Positions 23,700 to 35,640 of a DNA stretch of 64,000 bases are shown here, piece by piece. This DNA is from Voacanga thouarsii. Taxonomy: Eukaryota > Streptophyta > Magnoliopsida > Gentianales > Apocynaceae. Positions within the stretch are counted from its first letter, which is position 1, and every line of letters starts with the position of its first letter. The stretch covers positions 9,176,001 through 9,240,000 of the forward strand of contig JANUWF010001783.1 of the NCBI GenBank assembly GCA_026120185.1, read 5' to 3'. A program made the translations under genes and the position numbers. The notes beneath the pieces were generated by a model, which saw nothing but the letters and a program-made list of their open reading frames with translations, had not been told where the DNA came from and made no database searches.

Positions 23700-25460
23700 C
23701 ACAAAATGATTCTTGGATAGTGGATGCTCAAGACACATGACGGGAAATGCAAAACTAATGGATGACATTCAAGCTGCAAATGATGAATTTGTTACATTTG
23801 AGATAAGAAAAAGGGAAAAATACTCGGTATAGGTAATGTTGGTAAGGGATCCTCTATCATTATCAAGCAAGTATTATTGATTGATGAGTTGAAGTACAAC
23901 TTACTTAGTATTGGTAATTTGTGTGACAATAGTTGCAAGGTTAATTTTCATACACTATCATTGATTATTCCATTGATGAAATCATGTTTGTTGCTAACAA
24001 CATTGGTAATGTCTATATATTATATCTTGATGATCCTATTGCTTATGATGTAAAGTGTTTCTCTATAAATGATGATGATGGCTACCTTTGGTATAGAAAG
24101 TTAGGCCATGTTTCTATTGATTTGCTAAATAGATTGTTCTAAAAAGGAGCTTGTTAGAGGACTACTCAATATGATATTTGACTAAAACCAATTGTGTTAT
24201 ACTTGCTAATTTGGAAAATCAAACCAAAACCTTTTTTAAAACCCAAGAAAATGATTTCAACATCAAAACTTTTTAAACTCATACATATGGATTTATTTGG
24301 ACTAATGAAGACCACTAGCCTAGGTGGTAAGAGGTATGTTTATGTATTAATAGATGATTTTTTTCAGATTTACTTGGACCTTATCTCTTGCACAAAAAGA
24401 TGACGATAATGTAGGTAACTTAAAGAAAAATGACATTAATATCTTGAAGCTCCATCTCTTGACAACCACGCCAAAGAAGAAGAACCAGAGGAACAACAAG
24501 CCGAATAAAATGAACAAAGAAGTATCAAGCACAGTGATCAGAATCTGCCAAAAGATTGGAAGTACAAAACTGTCCATCCAAAAGAACAGATTGTTGGCGA
24601 CCCCAACTGCGGAGTTAAAAATAGATGGTATTTTGTTGATAATTTTGCTTTACTTTCGAGCAATGAACCTAATTGCATTAATGTGGTTTTGCATTATGTT
24701 TTTTGGATTATGGCCATGCAAGAAGATTCAAATCAATTTGAAAGAAATCAAGTTTGAAAACTTGTTCCTAAACCACTTGATCATCCTAAGACTGGTACCA
24801 AGTGAGTTTTCAGAAACAAACTCGATGAGCATTGTATTGTCGTTAGAAATAAAGTCAGATTAGTTGCCCAAGAATTTAATTAAGAAGAGGGTATTGGTTA
24901 TGATGAAACTTTTGCTCCCGTTACTCAATTAGAATTCATTAGAATGTTACTTGATTTTGCACCTTTCAAATGGCTTATGCTCTACTAAATAGATGTCAAA
25001 AGTGCCTTCTTAAATGGTTTTATTGAAAAAGAAGTATATGTGGAGAAACCTCCTGATTTTATTCGTGAGCATTTTTCAAACCATATCTTTAGTGGTTTTC
25101 TTCTTTCAAAAGGTTTTTCAAGAGGCATAATTGATACCACATTATTTATCAAATCTGAAAATTTTGATGTGCAAACATATGCTGGTGATATTATTTTTAG
25201 AACTACTAATGATTCCTTATGCAATAAATTTGCCAAGATAATGCAGCAAAAGTTTGAAATAAGCATGATGGGAGAAATTAATTTCTTCCTCGGTCTTCAA
25301 ATTAAGTAAACCAAAGATGGAATCCTCTTGAATCAAACCAAGTATGCTAAGGAATTGCTCAAGATGTTTGGTACGAATGAAGTAAAAGAAATAGGTACAC
25401 CTATGAGCGCATCGCTAAAGCTTGATAAAGATGAGAAAGAATTCTTGAAGATCTTCTGAG
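23700..25460 (+). pseudogene. pol remnant of element A (protease, partial integrase, partial RT)
   Basis: The protease signature FLDSGCSRHMTGN is at 23710-23748. The GAG-pre-integrase zone (GYLWYRKLGHVSIDLLN) is near 24080-24135. The integrase starts (MDLFGLMKTTSLGGKRYVYV, FTWTLSLAQKDD) but jumps straight to the linker region, so the catalytic core is deleted. RT reads DETFAPVTQLEFIRMLL and IDVKSAFLNGFIEKEVYVE, then loses the segment with the LYGLKQ motif, and the YIDD box has become YAGD. RNase H is missing. Confidence 0.82.
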
Positions 25461-25887
25461 TTTCGATGGAGATATTGGATGCAGTATTTGGACTGTATTT
25501 TAAGTCAAAAGTCATAGTATCTTTTAATCAAGTATGACACACCTTTTGGATACGGAAATCGAATGGAAAATCTGTGTCCAAATGTTCAAATCTTTTAAAT
25601 TCTAAATGTTCGAGCATTTTTTATTCCAGCTACAACACTCTCTCTTTTCTTATCAGAATATCTTTACATATTTTCAAAAATAACCTTTTTCAAATGTACT
25701 AAATTGTACTTATACTCTTCAATACCTCGTAAACCTAAAAAAGAATTCAAATCTATTTGAGTTTTCTTCTCCTTTCAATTTTTTTTTTATAAAAAACTAT
25801 TATTTTTTTCAGTATTTTTCTTTTTTTCTCTGGCCTTCGTTCTCTCGCCAAAAACCAAAAAAATTAAACCATTCAATCCTATTCGCC

Positions 25888-26368
25888 ATGGATAAAACTC
25901 CAAAACCCAGCAAAAGGGTCGAGCCAATAACAAAGGAGATCAAGAAACGCAAGACAAATAAAATGGAAAAATCAGTTGCTGCCGGACCGATATCTACGAA
26001 GAAGAAGGAAAAATGAGCTGCCATTGATGAACCAACTCCTCAAACTGCATTATCAAAACAACCTCCCAAAAGAGAAAAGCACGGACACTCAATTAGTTGG
26101 GGGTCTTTATTATTTGTGAATGAAAAATTATATACTACATTGGTTTGGGAATTCTAGGAGGAAGTAGTGAACGAGTTTATTGTGCAATAGTATACATCTA
26201 CAGTTGGAGAAGTGAACTTCAAGTTTGATCACCATATATTAAACAAAATTTTTTGATATCAGAGATGGCGGAGTATAATTTGTTCGAAATGAACAAACTG
26301 CAAAAAAAAAAAAAAATCCTGACCTTTTTGAACTGAGTCGATTTGAGATGAAATTTACTGGTGCCAAG
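25888..26368 (+). pseudogene. env-like ORF of element A, part 1
   Basis: It starts MDKTPKPSKRVEPI, with a lysine-rich N-terminus followed by SWGSLLFVNEKLYTTLVWEF and FKFDHHILN, matching the env-like ORF of element B at 56690-56860. Stops occur throughout. It is cut at 26368 by element C and resumes at 32443. Confidence 0.75.
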
Positions 26369-27886
26369 TGATGTATAAAATTTGGGTGCATAAAAATCAT
26401 CAATTTTAAATCCATTCATTAGTCAAGTTTTAATTAAAACATTATTCCCAAAATACACATACGAGCAAGTATACTCATCACAAGTATAATATAATGAATT
26501 AACGAGTATCGATCCTCAAAGGAACAAGTATACACTAATCATTTTTCATTCATCGTTTAACCGACCCAATAAAGTGAGAAAATAATAAAAAAAATAAAAA
26601 ATATATACAACTCAAGAATGTAGGTTTATGCAATTTAGATAATTATCCTAGAAATCATGACAATGAACCAATTAGCAATTCTCTCAACTAATTATCATCT
26701 TGGCATCATGAAGAAATGTAAAGTAAAATTCAATCGTTTCACAAGTTATGATTCTTACTTAAATAAATCATATTTCATTTTCCAATTCATGGAAACCTAT
26801 ATTTTGATTAAATTAATAGATTTGTCAATCAAGTTAATATAACCAAAACATGCATTAAGCTCAATTCCTTATAAACATAAAATTAACTAATAACCCTTTG
26901 CTCGAAGTGAAATAAACTAATCTTTGGTTACTAAGTCCTATAATCTTAACTTCATCGCTCAAGTCTATTAAAATTAGATAACTACGAAATCAATGCAATG
27001 AAACTTCTAATATCGTCGTCTCAAGTCACGCATCAATAACCAATGAAATAAAGTAATCAAACACCAAAGATGATAAAAAAAAAAATCAAATAATCAAATT
27101 AATACAAAATCATGAATCTCAAAATATTGTTAAATTACAATCAAAACATTGAATACATTATTGCTAAAAGAAAAGAAGACAAAGATAAAAGAAAGCACTT
27201 ATAGACAAGCTTTTTTCTTCTTCCTTGAAGACTTCCTTAAACAATCTTCCTTGATTTGGGTGAACTCCTCCGTTAATGAGAGATTTAGAATTTTGGCTTA
27301 TGAATCCACCTCTCTCTATATATCTCCCTCTAACCCTTATGTTTTTTTGTGCTTTTATAGGTCTCTTGGATGCCAAATTTATGGTTGAGGAAGTCTTGGC
27401 CGAGTAGGAGTAGGAAAATACTAAAATCATTGGACAATCCCTAATTTCGTGCACAGAATATTCGCCTCTAGAGCATACCTGGTGCCGGGTACAGTTGGGC
27501 CTCCTAGCGCTAGGTGCACTCTATTCTTCCTCTGTTTTTGCTATGTTTTTTGTCTTTTTTCCTTGACAGACAGAATGGACCCGACACTAGGTACACTTGC
27601 CAGACTTGACGCCAGGTCTATTATGCTTTTGTGCTAAAAATTGCTCGAATTCTTCTTGCTGGACCTGATGCCTGGTCTCTTGGCTGGGCCTGGCGCCAGG
27701 TACATTATGAAAATTTTCACTTTTTGCTCAATTTTAACTTAAATATGCACATATTTTCTAAAAATACATTTTACAAGTAAAATGTCAAATAAGAAGGAAT
27801 ATCCTAGTTATTGCAACAAATGTATCTCAAAACAACTTTAAATAATTAGGAAAAGAATGGTGATTTTATGATTTTAGCCCCTATTA
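26369..27886 (-). repeat. 3' LTR of element C
   Basis: 1518 bp, colinear with 30948-32437. It contains several GGCGCCAGGT-like palindromic pieces at 27475-27710. Confidence 0.9.
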
Positions 27887-29929
27887 CATACCCCCGCACT
27901 TGAATATTTGCTTGTCCTCAAGCAAAACATTTTAGTTCAAGAAAAATTATTAAAAATACAAAAGTTCTTTCTCATTCAAAAATTTCTTTACCATAACAAA
28001 TACCATAATTTCCTTCAAACTTTAGAAACAACTCTTGTCATTCATACCCTTTAAAAATAATTCAAACCTTGAAACTTTTGACAAAACATTACAAAACTTT
28101 TGAAGTCAAATTAATCAAGTGTATACCTTAGTTTAGGAAGATTATTTCACCGTTTCAGTAAAAAAATAGATAATATGAATCACATAAGTCAAGTCATCCA
28201 CCAACTCAAGCATTATAAATTCAAAAATTGCATAACTCAAGCCATGATGTAAGGAAAGCACTCCAATTTTTTTCTCTCAAAATTTTTTCAATGACTTAGG
28301 GAATTGATAGCCTCAAGTGCATGAATTTCTCTTCACATATCGTATTGGCCCCTTTTACAGTCATCACTCATCATTTTTTTTTTCTCACCAATTCTTTATT
28401 TCTTTCTTTGCTCTTTCTTACCTTTTTACCTTCAAGATAGCCTCAAGAGAGTGCATAGAATTCACTTGCTACTTCTCCCCATATTGATCCCCTTTTCAGC
28501 TAAAGGCTTGCAATTATCATCAATAAGAGCATTTTTTCAATTCACACAACAATAGTGTCGTTTTCACTCATTTTTTTTTTTTCAACCCAACTAAATTCTT
28601 TTTTCATAATTCTCCACAATCTTTCCTCTCAAAGATCTTTTATCAACTCACATTATTTATCATAACTCAAAGCTAGCAAAAGTTAAACTTATAATACACG
28701 AGTTAGCCAATAATCTCTTCTCATATTCATCATATCATCTATATTCAAACTAGATGAGTCAAATAACATTCAAACACCAATGCATAAACAAGATTAGTCA
28801 AAATTCTCAAGTCTTGACAAATATCATATCCAATAAAACCAATTTCACAAAAAAATTACCTAATGAATATCAAAATTCATATCTAAGTAAGAAAAAGAAT
28901 TACAACCTTGCTAATCAATGAAAACCACTAAAATTTTTGAAAATTTGAAAAATTTTCACAAGAAATGATATGGAAAAGTACTTTTTCAACCTCATTTTCC
29001 TCCCCATACTTAAATTAGACATTGTCCTCAATGGCCAAAGATATAACAATAAAAGTACAGCCAAGAAGACTAAAATAAATAAAGAGGAAAAAGAAAGAGA
29101 AGAAAGTACTTCCATTGCGAATAAACTCCAAAAGTTCCAAACTTTTAAATCTTCAAATTTTCAAAACTTTCAAGGAACTTGCAACAAAGTTATTTTTCAA
29201 TCAAAATCTTTTAAACCAAATTTTTCTAAAGTAGCCAATACCAAGAAAATATCAAGATAATTGATAAAAACCTGGTTAAAGAATATTACTAAACCACTCC
29301 CCCACACTTAAACTGGACAATGTCCTCATTGGCAAAAAATTAACACAAGAAAGCAACTCCAAATGGACAAATAATAAAGGGGTGGAAAGTTTAAGCAATA
29401 CTTCCCAAGTGCAATATAGTGCCAATAGATATTAAAACTGAAAATAGAGAGAATGACTTGTTCAAGAGGATTTTATTTATATCTATAAAACAAAACATAA
29501 ATAAAAGTACAAGGAAAATAATAACAAAATACAAACACACCTAAATAAAAGAAAACAAACAAAAGAAAAATACTTAAAAAATCTTGAGAAAGTAAATAAA
29601 GACACGACTTACTCCCCCACACATAAGATGGAAAATATTTTCCTTATTTAGGAGAGGAAAAACAAAATACTTAACAAAACACAAAACAAAAATTATTTCC
29701 ACTCATCATGCTTTCTTATCAAACCTTTTGAAAAGAAATTAAAGCTCAAAATAAAATATAGTCATGATGAATATAGAAAGAAGAGAGGTTTTTGAAAAAT
29801 AGAAGGTTTATGAAAATAATTTTTCTCACTAAAGCAAAACACATAAATCTCTTTCTCTAACATTCATGTAGACACATAAATATTTTTGTCAACATATAAA
29901 TGTACATGGTCTCTAAAAAATGCATTAAA

Positions 29930-30370
29930 CTAGAAATCACCTTTTAACCCTTCAAAAGAATGTTCACAGTTAAAACTCCCCTTTAAACTTAGTATTGGAG
30001 TTTTCAAAGATGGGATTAGAAAATTCTTACTTTTCAATACATGATTTACAAAAACTAAGTTACCTCTCTTTGAATGGGGTGAAGGAAATAAATTACCACC
30101 ATCTTTCAAGAATTTCTTATGATGTAGTGTTGAAAAATTCAACTCCTCGAGGCATGTTAAATTCCATACATCATCATGTGGACCATGGTCCTCCAAGAAT
30201 AGATAGGAACCTAAAACACCATGTGATAAAGAGAGATTAAAATTATTAGCACATAGAGGAGAATTGAATACCTCCCTTTTCACATTGGATAATTGTTCCT
30301 CATATCCTATCTCTTTTCCTTGGGGATTCTCTTGTTCAAGCGTATGGGCCTTTATGACATCCTCAACCAA
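29930..30370 (-). CDS. Hypothetical 146-codon frame in element C
   Basis: A minus-strand frame starting MVEDVIKAHTLEQENPQGK. Upstream, the same frame continues through stops with a stretch like NDDIVARLQAWINAFSE. No known domain is recognised. It could be the remnant of an element-specific gag-like protein, or chance; low confidence that it is translated. Confidence 0.25.
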   Translation of the reverse strand: MVEDVIKAHTLEQENPQGKEIGYEEQLSNVKREVFNSPLCANNFNLSLSHGVLGSYLFLEDHGPHDDVWNLTCLEELNFSTLHHKKFLKDGGNLFPSPHSKRGNLVFVNHVLKSKNFLIPSLKTPILSLKGSFNCEHSFEGLKGDF

Positions 30371-30917
30371 CTTGGCTAGTTATGTTCTTTGATGGCTCAT
30401 ACGTTGAGATGCTTCTTCATGCCACTTAATGGAGGAATTTGAATTGGCAACAAAAGAATGTATTGAGGCTTCAAGTGACGTCTCACTAAAAGCGTTAATC
30501 CAAGCTTGCAACCTTGCCACTATATCATCATTATAGCTCCTTCGACGCTATGCCCAAAAGGAGTTGTCCATGATAATGTCAATCTCGTGCTAAAAAAAAC
30601 AAAAATCAAATCGAAAATAAAAACAAACAAAAATAATTAAAAAAACACAAAAAAATAAATAAAAGAAAAAAAAACAAAAGGTAAAAACAAATAAAAGAAA
30701 AAAAAACACACGCACATTCACAAACTATCTAAATACAAAAGTTAGTATTATTTACAGTACAACATCAAGTAAGCTAGGCAATTAAGTCACACAATGTTAC
30801 AAACAACAAGATATAACACCAATTTACACAAAGAACATATATACATATTTACATATAGACATATGGACATATAAATGTATAAACATGATTAAATCAATAA
30901 AATCCAAACTTTTATGA

Positions 30918-30946
30918 TATTGTTCCCCGGCAAAGGCGCCAAAAAC
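30918..30946 (-). other. Primer binding site region, element C
   Basis: The minus strand gives TTTTTGGCGCC followed by TTTGCCGGGGAACA immediately inside the LTR. Confidence 0.82.
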
Positions 30947-30947
30947 T

Positions 30948-32437
30948 TGATGCGTAAATTTTGGGTGCATAAAAATCATCAATTTTAAATCTATCCCTTA
31001 GTCAAGTTTTAATTAAAACATTAATATCAAAATACACATACGAGTAAGTATACTCATTGCAATCATAGTATAGTAAATTAATGAGCATCGATCCTCAAAG
31101 AAACAAGTATATAATAATCACTTTTCATTCACTGTTTAACCGACTCAATAAAGTGAGAAAATAATTTTAAAAAATAAATAAATATATACAATTCATGAAT
31201 GTAGGTTTATATAATTTAGACAATTATCCTAGAAATCATGACAATTAACCAATTAACAATTCTATTAACTAATTATCATCTTGGTATCATGAAGGAATAT
31301 AAAGTAAAATTCAATCGTTTCATAAGTCATGATTCTTACTTAAATAAATCCCACTTCGTTTTCCAATCCATGGAATCTTATACTTTGATTAAATTAATAA
31401 ATTTGCTAATCAAGCTAACATAATCAAAATATGCATTAAGCTCAATTCTTTATAAATATAAAATTAGCTAATAACCCTTTGCTCGATGTGAAATAAACTA
31501 ATCTTTGATTACTTAGTCCTATAATCTTAACTTCATTGCTCAAGTCCATCAAGATTAGATAAATACGAAATCAATGTAATGAAACTCCTCATATCGTCGT
31601 CTCAAGTCAATTAGAAGAACTCACATCAATAACCAATAAAATCAAGTAATCAAACACCAAAGATGATAAAGAATTAATCAAATAACCAAATTCATACAAA
31701 ATCATGAATCCCAAAATAACGTTAAATTACAATCAAAGCATTGAATACATCATTGCTAAAGGAAAAGAAGACAAAGATAAAAGAAAGTACTTATAGACAA
31801 GCATTTTTCTTCTTCCTTGAAGACTCTCTTGAACAATCCTCCTTGATTTGGGTGAACTCCTCTTTCAATGAGAGATTCAGAATTTTTGCTTATGAATCCA
31901 CCTCTCTCTATGTATCTCCCTCTAACCCTTGTGTTTTCTTGTACTTTTATAGGCTTCTTGGATGTTAAATTCGTGACTAAGGAAGTCTTAGCCGAGTAGG
32001 AGTAAGAAAATATCAAAATCTTTAGACAATTCATAATTCATGCATAGAATATTTGCCTCCAGAGCATATCAGGCTTTGGGTACAATCAGGCCTCTTGGCG
32101 CCAAATGCACTCTATTTTTCCTCTGTTTTTGCTTTGTTTTTTATCTTTTCTCCTTGGTAGACAGAATGGACCCGGCGCCAGGTCTATTCTATTTTTGTGC
32201 TGAACACTACTCGAATTCTTCTTGCTAGACCAAAATGGACCTAGTGCCTGGCGTCGGGTACATTCTGGAATTTTTTACTTTCTACTCGATTTTAACTTAA
32301 ATCTGCACATATTTGCCAAAAACACCTTTTACAAGCAAAATGTCAAATAGGAAAGAATATACCTAGTTATTACAACAACTGTATTTCAAAATAACCTCAA
32401 ATAACTAGGAAAAGAATGGTGATTTTAGCCCCTATCA
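30948..32437 (-). repeat. 5' LTR of element C
   Basis: 1490 bp; on the minus strand it starts TGATAGGGGCTAAAATC and ends TTTACGCATCA. Confidence 0.9.
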
Positions 32438-32442
32438 CCAAG

Positions 32443-33285
32443 AGCTTTAGAAATTCAAGTTATCGAAATGCCAAATGGTTAAATGGAATAAGGAGATTGC
32501 TACATCACATGGTCTCAACCATGGAGATACCTAGTTTTGGCTACAAGACATTTGTAAGTATTCTACAAATGGTGTTGATGTTGGATTTGTCAGAAGGAAA
32601 ACAAATTAACCTTGGGTTTCTGGTTGTGAAATTGATGACTCAATCTCGGAACATATCAAACAAAGCATTACTTCTTGGAAACCTTCTCACCAAGCTATTC
32701 AAGTACTTCAATATTGATTTGAGTGCAATTGCCCTTGAACATTGCAAGGTAAACATCTATAGTATTTGAAAAAATAGAGTCCATTCAAGTGAATAATCAA
32801 TGGATATTACTTAGAGAGGCCACTAAAGAAGAGGAAGAAAAATTGGTGAATGGCAAGGAAAATCTACTACAACAAGACGCACAAAAAGAAAAGCTAAGAC
32901 TGAAATTCATAAGGAAACATCAAGTTGAGGAAAGCAGAAAGCTCAAGAAAGTAGAATAACTCAGAGTATTTTGGATGCTATAAATCTGCTATCTATCAAG
33001 CTAGAAAATTTGAGTCCAGAAGTCAAAAGTGAACTGAAAATTTGGGAAAGAAATTGACTGCTATGGAAGAAAAGCATCATGATGATAAGAATCCTTAAAC
33101 AGAACATGTTCCCCCCTCAAGAACAAATGCCTGCAGAGGAAACTATCATTCCTCAAGTTGAAAAAGATGTTGTTGAATACACTGAGCAAAAGGTGGAAAA
33201 GGAAAATGAAAAGGAGAATGACACAAAGAAGGCACAGGAAAGTCAGAAAAAAAAGAGAAAAGGAGGCTGAACTTCTCACAACTGC
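32443..33285 (+). pseudogene. env-like ORF of element A, part 2
   Basis: It resumes after element C with KWLNGIRRLLHHMVSTMEIP and the following LQMVLMLDLSEGKQINLGFL, the most conserved block shared with element B (56995-57180), then a Glu/Lys-rich tail ending QKKKRKGG. Frame breaks lie near 32770 and 32960. It is cut at 33285 by solo LTR D and continues at 37563-37740 (HVVVKQKSSR). Confidence 0.75.
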
Positions 33286-35602
33286 TGTAACACCCCACTA
33301 CCTAGGCCTGACAGGGTTGGGGATGTCGCCCCGTCCAAATGACAAGGGGTCTTTATAACTAGGTCACACAATCAAAATAATAGAATAAAAATAATACTTT
33401 AAACTTAAAATTTATTACAAACCAAGAATTCGAAATAAATCCATAAATAAAATTATCCACTCTCAACTCCCAAAGCATTATACAAAATAAATATCAGAAA
33501 AATCTTCCAAGGCAAGCTACAACTAGCTATTTATCCCCACAGCAAGATCGACCTGAAATCATGGTAAAAAGAGTGATGAGATAAAAATTTCAGAAAGTCC
33601 GTGCGTGCTTTGAGTGTCCAATGAAAACAGTTCGTGAATGTAAAATATAAAATCTTCATAAAAGAAATACTGGCAAGCAATAAACAATAGTCAAAATCAA
33701 GAGTGGTGTTTTGGCTTTTTCAACCATACAGATACAATAAAATCACCCACTCAAAAGTGGTCATGGGTTACCACACGTTGGACCCCATAACCAGTCAGAA
33801 TGCCACACTTTGTACAGACTGACAAAAGGTAGGTGATCGGCCTACTGGGCAAGATACTCCTCCTTCTCTATACCCAAACAATAACCAGTTGTCTATTCCG
33901 GTAACACACAATCACTTGACTGAAAAACTGTTAGTTCGGACTGGCACGACCTATTGGACTGTCATCCTATCCAGGAAGGACTTACCCCTTAGAGGTGGCC
34001 ACCTACTGAGAGACTCACCCTAACCCTTTAAAGACTAGTCCTAACAGTCTACCCTTATTGAGTACTCAACGTAACTTACCCCATTTGGGGAAAAAGGAAC
34101 AAAGCATAGTTCCACTTGAAAATGGCAATTAAGGGTTTCCAAAGTATTTGTCAAAACCAATTTTAGAAAGAGTTTTGAGTTTGAGTAAATCTACTTATTG
34201 GTTTTCAAATAATTTGTTTGACGAAAATAAGATAGGAGACAATCTTCAATTGCCTTTACAAAAATGAGTGTCCATGCACTCTACATTTGGCTTGCCATAA
34301 TAAACATTTTTCATCAAACAGGTTTTATGCAGGAGTTTACCTGATCCTTAGCTTGAGATAAAATAAAGGTCTTCAACAACTGACCTAACCCCGCCTGGGG
34401 TAAATATAAATCATAATCAAACTCAAGCTAAAATTCACTTTCACAAATAAAACTAACTCAACTTACTACAACCATGATCCTAGTGTCCCAAGCTTTAAGG
34501 CTAGATAATAAATAAAGGGTTTATAAGCTAAGTCTAATTTGAGAGTTAAATTAATTAGTGCTTTGGGAAATAGGTACTAATAAGTTGAAGGTTTAAATTT
34601 TGCTAAAAATAAATTAGAGTTTATTTGTTGAAGGGTCTTAGGACCTAGATGTAATTATTTAAAATAGTAATCTATTGATAATTAATTGTTAGAAAGTAAT
34701 TGGTAACTAAAATTAGTTGTGAGTGAATTTTAATAGGTCTTGTTTAAAAGATAATAATTGAAAAATAATAAATTTTAATGGTATTTATGAATATAAGATT
34801 CACAAAATTAATATTTTACTTATTATGATTATTTATATAAAAGGCTTTATTTGATATTATTATTATATATAATATCTATGTATTTTATTTCTACAATAAA
34901 AGCTATCATTTATTTGACTAAAATATCACTGTTTTATGTAAAAAACCATATCCACATTTTCTAGGGTTTTCGAGATCTACTAGCAAAAATTATAATATTA
35001 ATCATTTTATTGATGAAATAAAATTAGCTTAGGGACAACTAGATCATGATCATATTTCCACTTGCTAATCACAATCATGAACATACACTCCACTTCAATT
35101 AATCAAACTATCCAAATCATGAATAAAGGCATAGATCTAAATTTACCAAGATATGATCCAACCTCTACTAGCATAAATATACTCATGGCTTTAACAATCA
35201 TACTTGAATATAAATCTTATTCACCAAAGGTGACATAATCTCTAACATGCTTGAACAAAAATACCACTCATGACATGGAGATATGCACTAAACCCTAAAA
35301 ACATCACACAATCAACCAAGACAATCAACTCATGCATCAATCCCATCTCCATCATATACACACATTTATTCATGCTTCAATCTCAACTCATCACAACAAT
35401 ATATTCTCAAACCTCAAACATAATCCATCTCCTTTCAATATCACCCTAGAGACATGAATCTAGAATTTAAAAAGAGAGTTGAAGGGGTTTACTTGATTGG
35501 TGAGAATCTTGAAGGAGTTTCGAATGGATCTCAACTCCTAGGAGACTAGATTCGTCCAAGAGAGATGAAGAAAGTATGGCCTTTGTTGAAGAAATCATTT
35601 GG

Positions 35603-35640
<38 letters not shown>

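Larger units (their letters stand above)
27887..30947 (-). other. Internal region of element C without pol
   Basis: AT-rich. On the minus strand it contains three 'GGACAATGTC...AAGTGTGGGG'-type purine tracts (around 28990-29025, 29300-29330 and 29605-29635), a hallmark of the non-coding spacer of Tat-like Gypsy elements. The only open stretch of note is at 29930-30370. Confidence 0.6.
26369..32437 (-). mobile_element. Non-autonomous Gypsy-type LTR retrotransposon C (minus strand)
   Basis: The LTRs are 26369-27886 and 30948-32437, with the perfect 5-bp duplication CCAAG at 26364-26368 and 32438-32442. Next to the right (5') LTR the minus strand reads TTTTTGGCGCCTTTGCCGGG, a primer site of the TGGCGCC type used by plant Tat/Athila Gypsy elements. 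Next to the left (3') LTR is a polypurine tract GTGCGGGGGTA. The 3.06-kb interior has no protease, integrase or RT, so the element must have been mobilised in trans. It interrupts the env-like ORF of element A. Confidence 0.9.

Noticed and set aside
27149..27454. Overlapping 79-96 codon frames in the LTR of element C (also at 31741-32034)
   Set aside because: They recur because the LTR is duplicated; no domain, AT-rich, and present on both strands.
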